DNA of 7,466 nt from Desulfobacterales bacterium (GTDB lineage: Bacteria > Desulfobacterota > Desulfobacteria > Desulfobacterales > Desulfobacteraceae): NCBI GenBank assembly GCA_022361095.1, contig JAKSBO010000505.1, forward strand, positions 1 through 7,466, read 5' to 3'. The notes below the pieces were generated by a model, which was not told where the DNA came from, searched no databases, and saw only the letters and a program-made list of their open reading frames with translations. The number at the start of each line of letters is the position of its first letter. Position 1 is the stretch's first letter. Below are positions 5,490 through 7,466 of this stretch, in pieces. The position numbers were made by a program, and so were the translations under genes.

Positions 5490-6853
5490 ACATGACCTCT
5501 GATCCACGTTATATGGCTTTTACCCTGATTGAGGCCGGGCAAAAGCCGACCCTGCCCCTTGACCGTGCCATTGAAGATGCGGCACAGCAGCTTGAACGCC
5601 TGAGCCAAAAGGATAAAGGGCTTTGCCATGCCATTGTGTTTGGGGTGTTCAGGCACAGGGGGCGCATTGATCAATTGATTGGCCATGGTTCCAAACTTGC
5701 CTTTGACCGCATTGACCCTAAAGTCAAAACCATATTGCGCATTGGGGTTTTCCAGATTGTTTTCCTGGACAGGGTTCCGGATTTTGCAGCCATTAATACC
5801 ACGATCGAACTTGCAAAACCGGTCTGCGGCAAAAAGGCATCAGGTTTTATCAATGCTGTTTTGCGCAATATATCCAGATCGCACAAAGACATTGCCCTGC
5901 CCGGTTCCAATAAAAATTTCGCCGGGCACCTTGCGGCGGCCTTTTCCTTGCCGGCCTGGCTTGGCAAACGCTGGACGGCAAGGTACGGAAAAGAAAAGAC
6001 ATTGGCCCTTGGCAAGGCGTTAATGGAATTGCCACCGCTTACCCTCAGGATCAATCCGCGTAAAATAAGCCGTGACGCACTGATTGAAGCATTTGACCGT
6101 GCTGGAATCAATGCCCACCCCACACGGTTCAGCCCTCTGGGCCTTCAACTCCAGACATCCGGGATTGCCATCCCCGATCTGCCCGGATTTAATGAAGGTC
6201 TGTTCCAGGTTCAGGATGAGGCTGCCCAGCTCGCTGTTCAGCTTTTAGGCCCCAAGCCAGGCGAAAATAATCTGGATGCCTGTGCAGGCCTTGGCACCAA
6301 AACCTGCCACATGGCCCTTGAAATGGAAAACCAAGGCAGCATCACCGCCAATGATACCGGCGAAAGCAAAGCCGGGCGCTTAGACAGCGAAGCCGACCGC
6401 CTGGACATTGATATAATCGGCAATACCCACGTGGACATGACCCGGGCAGGATTCAAAGATTTTTCCGCCTATTTTGACCGGGTGCTTGTGGATGCCCCGT
6501 GTACGGGTTTGGGTGTTATTGCCAGAAACCCGGACAGCCGCTGGAAAAGAACATCAAAGGACATTATGCGCATGGCAGCCCTGCAGAAAAAAATCCTTAA
6601 CGGCTCCGCCAATCTGGTGGCACCCGGCGGGGTGCTGGTCTACGCGGTCTGTTCCTGCGAACCCGAAGAGACAAACCAGGTAGTTGAACGGTTTTTAGAA
6701 AAAAGAAAAGATTTTTCCCCGGACCCTTTGGGATTTGAAGCGCACCTGCCGTTTTTCTGCAAATCCGGGGATAAGAGATTCAGCAAAACAACTTTCCCTG
6801 ACCATCTTGACATGGACGGATTTTTCATGGCCAGGATGCGAAGAAAAAAATAG
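5486..6853 (+). CDS. rsmB: 16S rRNA (cytosine-967-C5)-methyltransferase
   Basis: A 455-residue enzyme that methylates C967 of 16S rRNA using S-adenosylmethionine. An N-terminal NusB-like RNA-binding domain (about 6-130, with GVFRHRGRID and GFINAVLRN) is followed by the Fmu/NOL1-NOP2-Sun methyltransferase domain. Motif I is DACAGLGTKT (264-273), motif IV DAPCTGLGVIARNPD (from 336, Cys339), and motif VI YAVCSCEPEE (from 386, Cys389 as the attacking Cys). Motif I departs from the usual DxCAAPGGKT, with Gly-Leu-Gly-Thr in place of Ala-Pro-Gly-Gly. The ATG overlaps the fmt stop by 4 bp without a clear Shine-Dalgarno sequence. An ATG two codons later (5492) is an alternative start. The 3' end carries the AGGAG for rpe at its stop codon. 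Confidence 0.96.
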   Translation: MNMTSDPRYMAFTLIEAGQKPTLPLDRAIEDAAQQLERLSQKDKGLCHAIVFGVFRHRGRIDQLIGHGSKLAFDRIDPKVKTILRIGVFQIVFLDRVPDFAAINTTIELAKPVCGKKASGFINAVLRNISRSHKDIALPGSNKNFAGHLAAAFSLPAWLGKRWTARYGKEKTLALGKALMELPPLTLRINPRKISRDALIEAFDRAGINAHPTRFSPLGLQLQTSGIAIPDLPGFNEGLFQVQDEAAQLAVQLLGPKPGENNLDACAGLGTKTCHMALEMENQGSITANDTGESKAGRLDSEADRLDIDIIGNTHVDMTRAGFKDFSAYFDRVLVDAPCTGLGVIARNPDSRWKRTSKDIMRMAALQKKILNGSANLVAPGGVLVYAVCSCEPEETNQVVERFLEKRKDFSPDPLGFEAHLPFFCKSGDKRFSKTTFPDHLDMDGFFMARMRRKK

Positions 6854-6856
6854 GAG
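6852..6856 (+). promoter_or_regulatory. Shine-Dalgarno site of rpe
   Basis: AGGAG overlaps the rsmB stop codon and lies 6 bp before the rpe ATG. Unlike fmt and rsmB, rpe therefore has its own clear ribosome binding site. Confidence 0.75.
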
Positions 6857-6862
6857 ACAATT

Positions 6863-7466
6863 ATGACCCTGATCGCCCCCTCTATCCTGTCTGCCGACTT
6901 CACCCGTTTGGGAGAAGAGGTCAAGGCAGTTGAAAACGCCGGTGCAGACTGGATTCACATTGATGTTATGGACGGCCAGTTTGTACCCAACATCTCTTAT
7001 GGCCCCATTGTTGTGGAGGCGTGCAAACGCGCCACAGACCTGGTACTGGACGTCCACTTGATGATTGAAACCCCGGATGCCAGGATTCCTGATTTTGCAA
7101 AAGCCGGGGCCGATTATATCAGCGTCCATGCCGAAGCATGTCCGCATTTGCACAGAAGTTTACAGCTCATAAAAAGTTTTGATGTAAAGGCAGGTGTTGC
7201 CTTGAACCCGGCCACCCCCTTATCTTCCATTGAATATGTCATCGACATGCTGGACTTTGTCCTGATCATGAGTGTTAATCCCGGATTCGGCGGCCAGAAC
7301 TTCATTGCCTCCAGCTTGAATAAAATCACCGCACTGTCCAAAATGCTGTCAGATGCAGGCTCCAATGCCGTTATTCAGGTGGATGGCGGCGTAAACAAAG
7401 ACACCATGGAAGCCGTTACAAGGGCCGGAGCCCATTGTTTTGTGGCCGGTTCCGCCATTTTTAACA
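6863..7466 (+). CDS. rpe: Ribulose-phosphate 3-epimerase (3' partial)
   Basis: 201 complete codons are visible and the gene runs off the window; about 20 more residues are expected from the family's length. The enzyme interconverts ribulose 5-phosphate and xylulose 5-phosphate in the pentose phosphate pathway. The TIM-barrel motifs are APSILSADF (5-13), [13 protein letters not shown] (31-43), [10 protein letters not shown] (63-72), [10 protein letters not shown] (136-145) and QVDGGVN (172-178). The metal ligands His32, Asp34, His65 and Asp174 are all present; Asp34 and Asp174 are also the acid/base pair in the family. The ATG is chosen because AGGAG (6852-6856) lies 6 bp upstream. It begins 9 bp after the rsmB stop and so belongs to the same operon. 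Confidence 0.97.
   Translation, partial: MTLIAPSILSADFTRLGEEVKAVENAGADWIHIDVMDGQFVPNISYGPIVVEACKRATDLVLDVHLMIETPDARIPDFAKAGADYISVHAEACPHLHRSLQLIKSFDVKAGVALNPATPLSSIEYVIDMLDFVLIMSVNPGFGGQNFIASSLNKITALSKMLSDAGSNAVIQVDGGVNKDTMEAVTRAGAHCFVAGSAIFN

Noticed and set aside
5150..6123. Long minus-strand open frames opposite fmt and rsmB
   Set aside because: Shadows of GC-biased coding on the plus strand; both plus-strand genes have intact catalytic motifs across the same bases.
6695..7365. Minus-strand open frames opposite rsmB and rpe
   Set aside because: They cross the rsmB-rpe junction and oppose conserved motifs; no start signal or domain.

Overview
The window joins two unlike stretches of what looks like a mesophilic sulfate-reducing deltaproteobacterial chromosome (Desulfobacteraceae-like). 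This assignment is inferred from the style of the core proteins and gene order, not from a marker match. The left part (about 1-2830) is visibly AT-rich. The right part (about 2880-7466) has mixed-composition, densely packed housekeeping genes. A minus-strand tRNA-Leu(CAG) gene with its own terminator sits at the junction.

Left part, accessory. Three plus-strand genes for secreted proteins lie in a row. The first (3-494, 5' end outside the window) and third (1720-2232) are diverged paralogs. Each has a signal peptide, a mature N-terminus containing GSAI, a conserved W-S-S segment, and the same last seven residues, INNGMPF, before the stop. Between them (803-1606) is a secreted protein that resembles the beta-rich parts of phage tail-fibre proteins yet carries a signal peptide and a very strong ribosome binding site. 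The spacers hold perfect inverted repeats (499-528, 1613-1645, 1668-1701). From 2233 to 2834 there is no intact gene. That stretch holds short protein-like minus-strand fragments and a tandem AATTCCGGGG motif, best read as decayed mobile elements.

Right part, core. The tRNA-Leu gene and ribF diverge from a 119-bp spacer in which a TATATATAT block can serve as -10 for both directions. ribF, def, fmt, rsmB and rpe then run on the plus strand with gaps of 0 to 9 bp or 4-bp overlaps, so they are almost certainly one operon. ribF makes FMN and FAD. fmt formylates initiator Met-tRNA, def removes the formyl group from new proteins, and rsmB methylates C967 of 16S rRNA, so these three serve translation. 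rpe (3' end outside the window) is ribulose-phosphate 3-epimerase of the pentose phosphate pathway. All key catalytic residues of the five enzymes can be seen.

The most novel material is the trio of secreted proteins on the left, in particular the invariant INNGMPF C-terminus of two otherwise diverged paralogs flanking a fibre-like protein. No function can be assigned from sequence alone.
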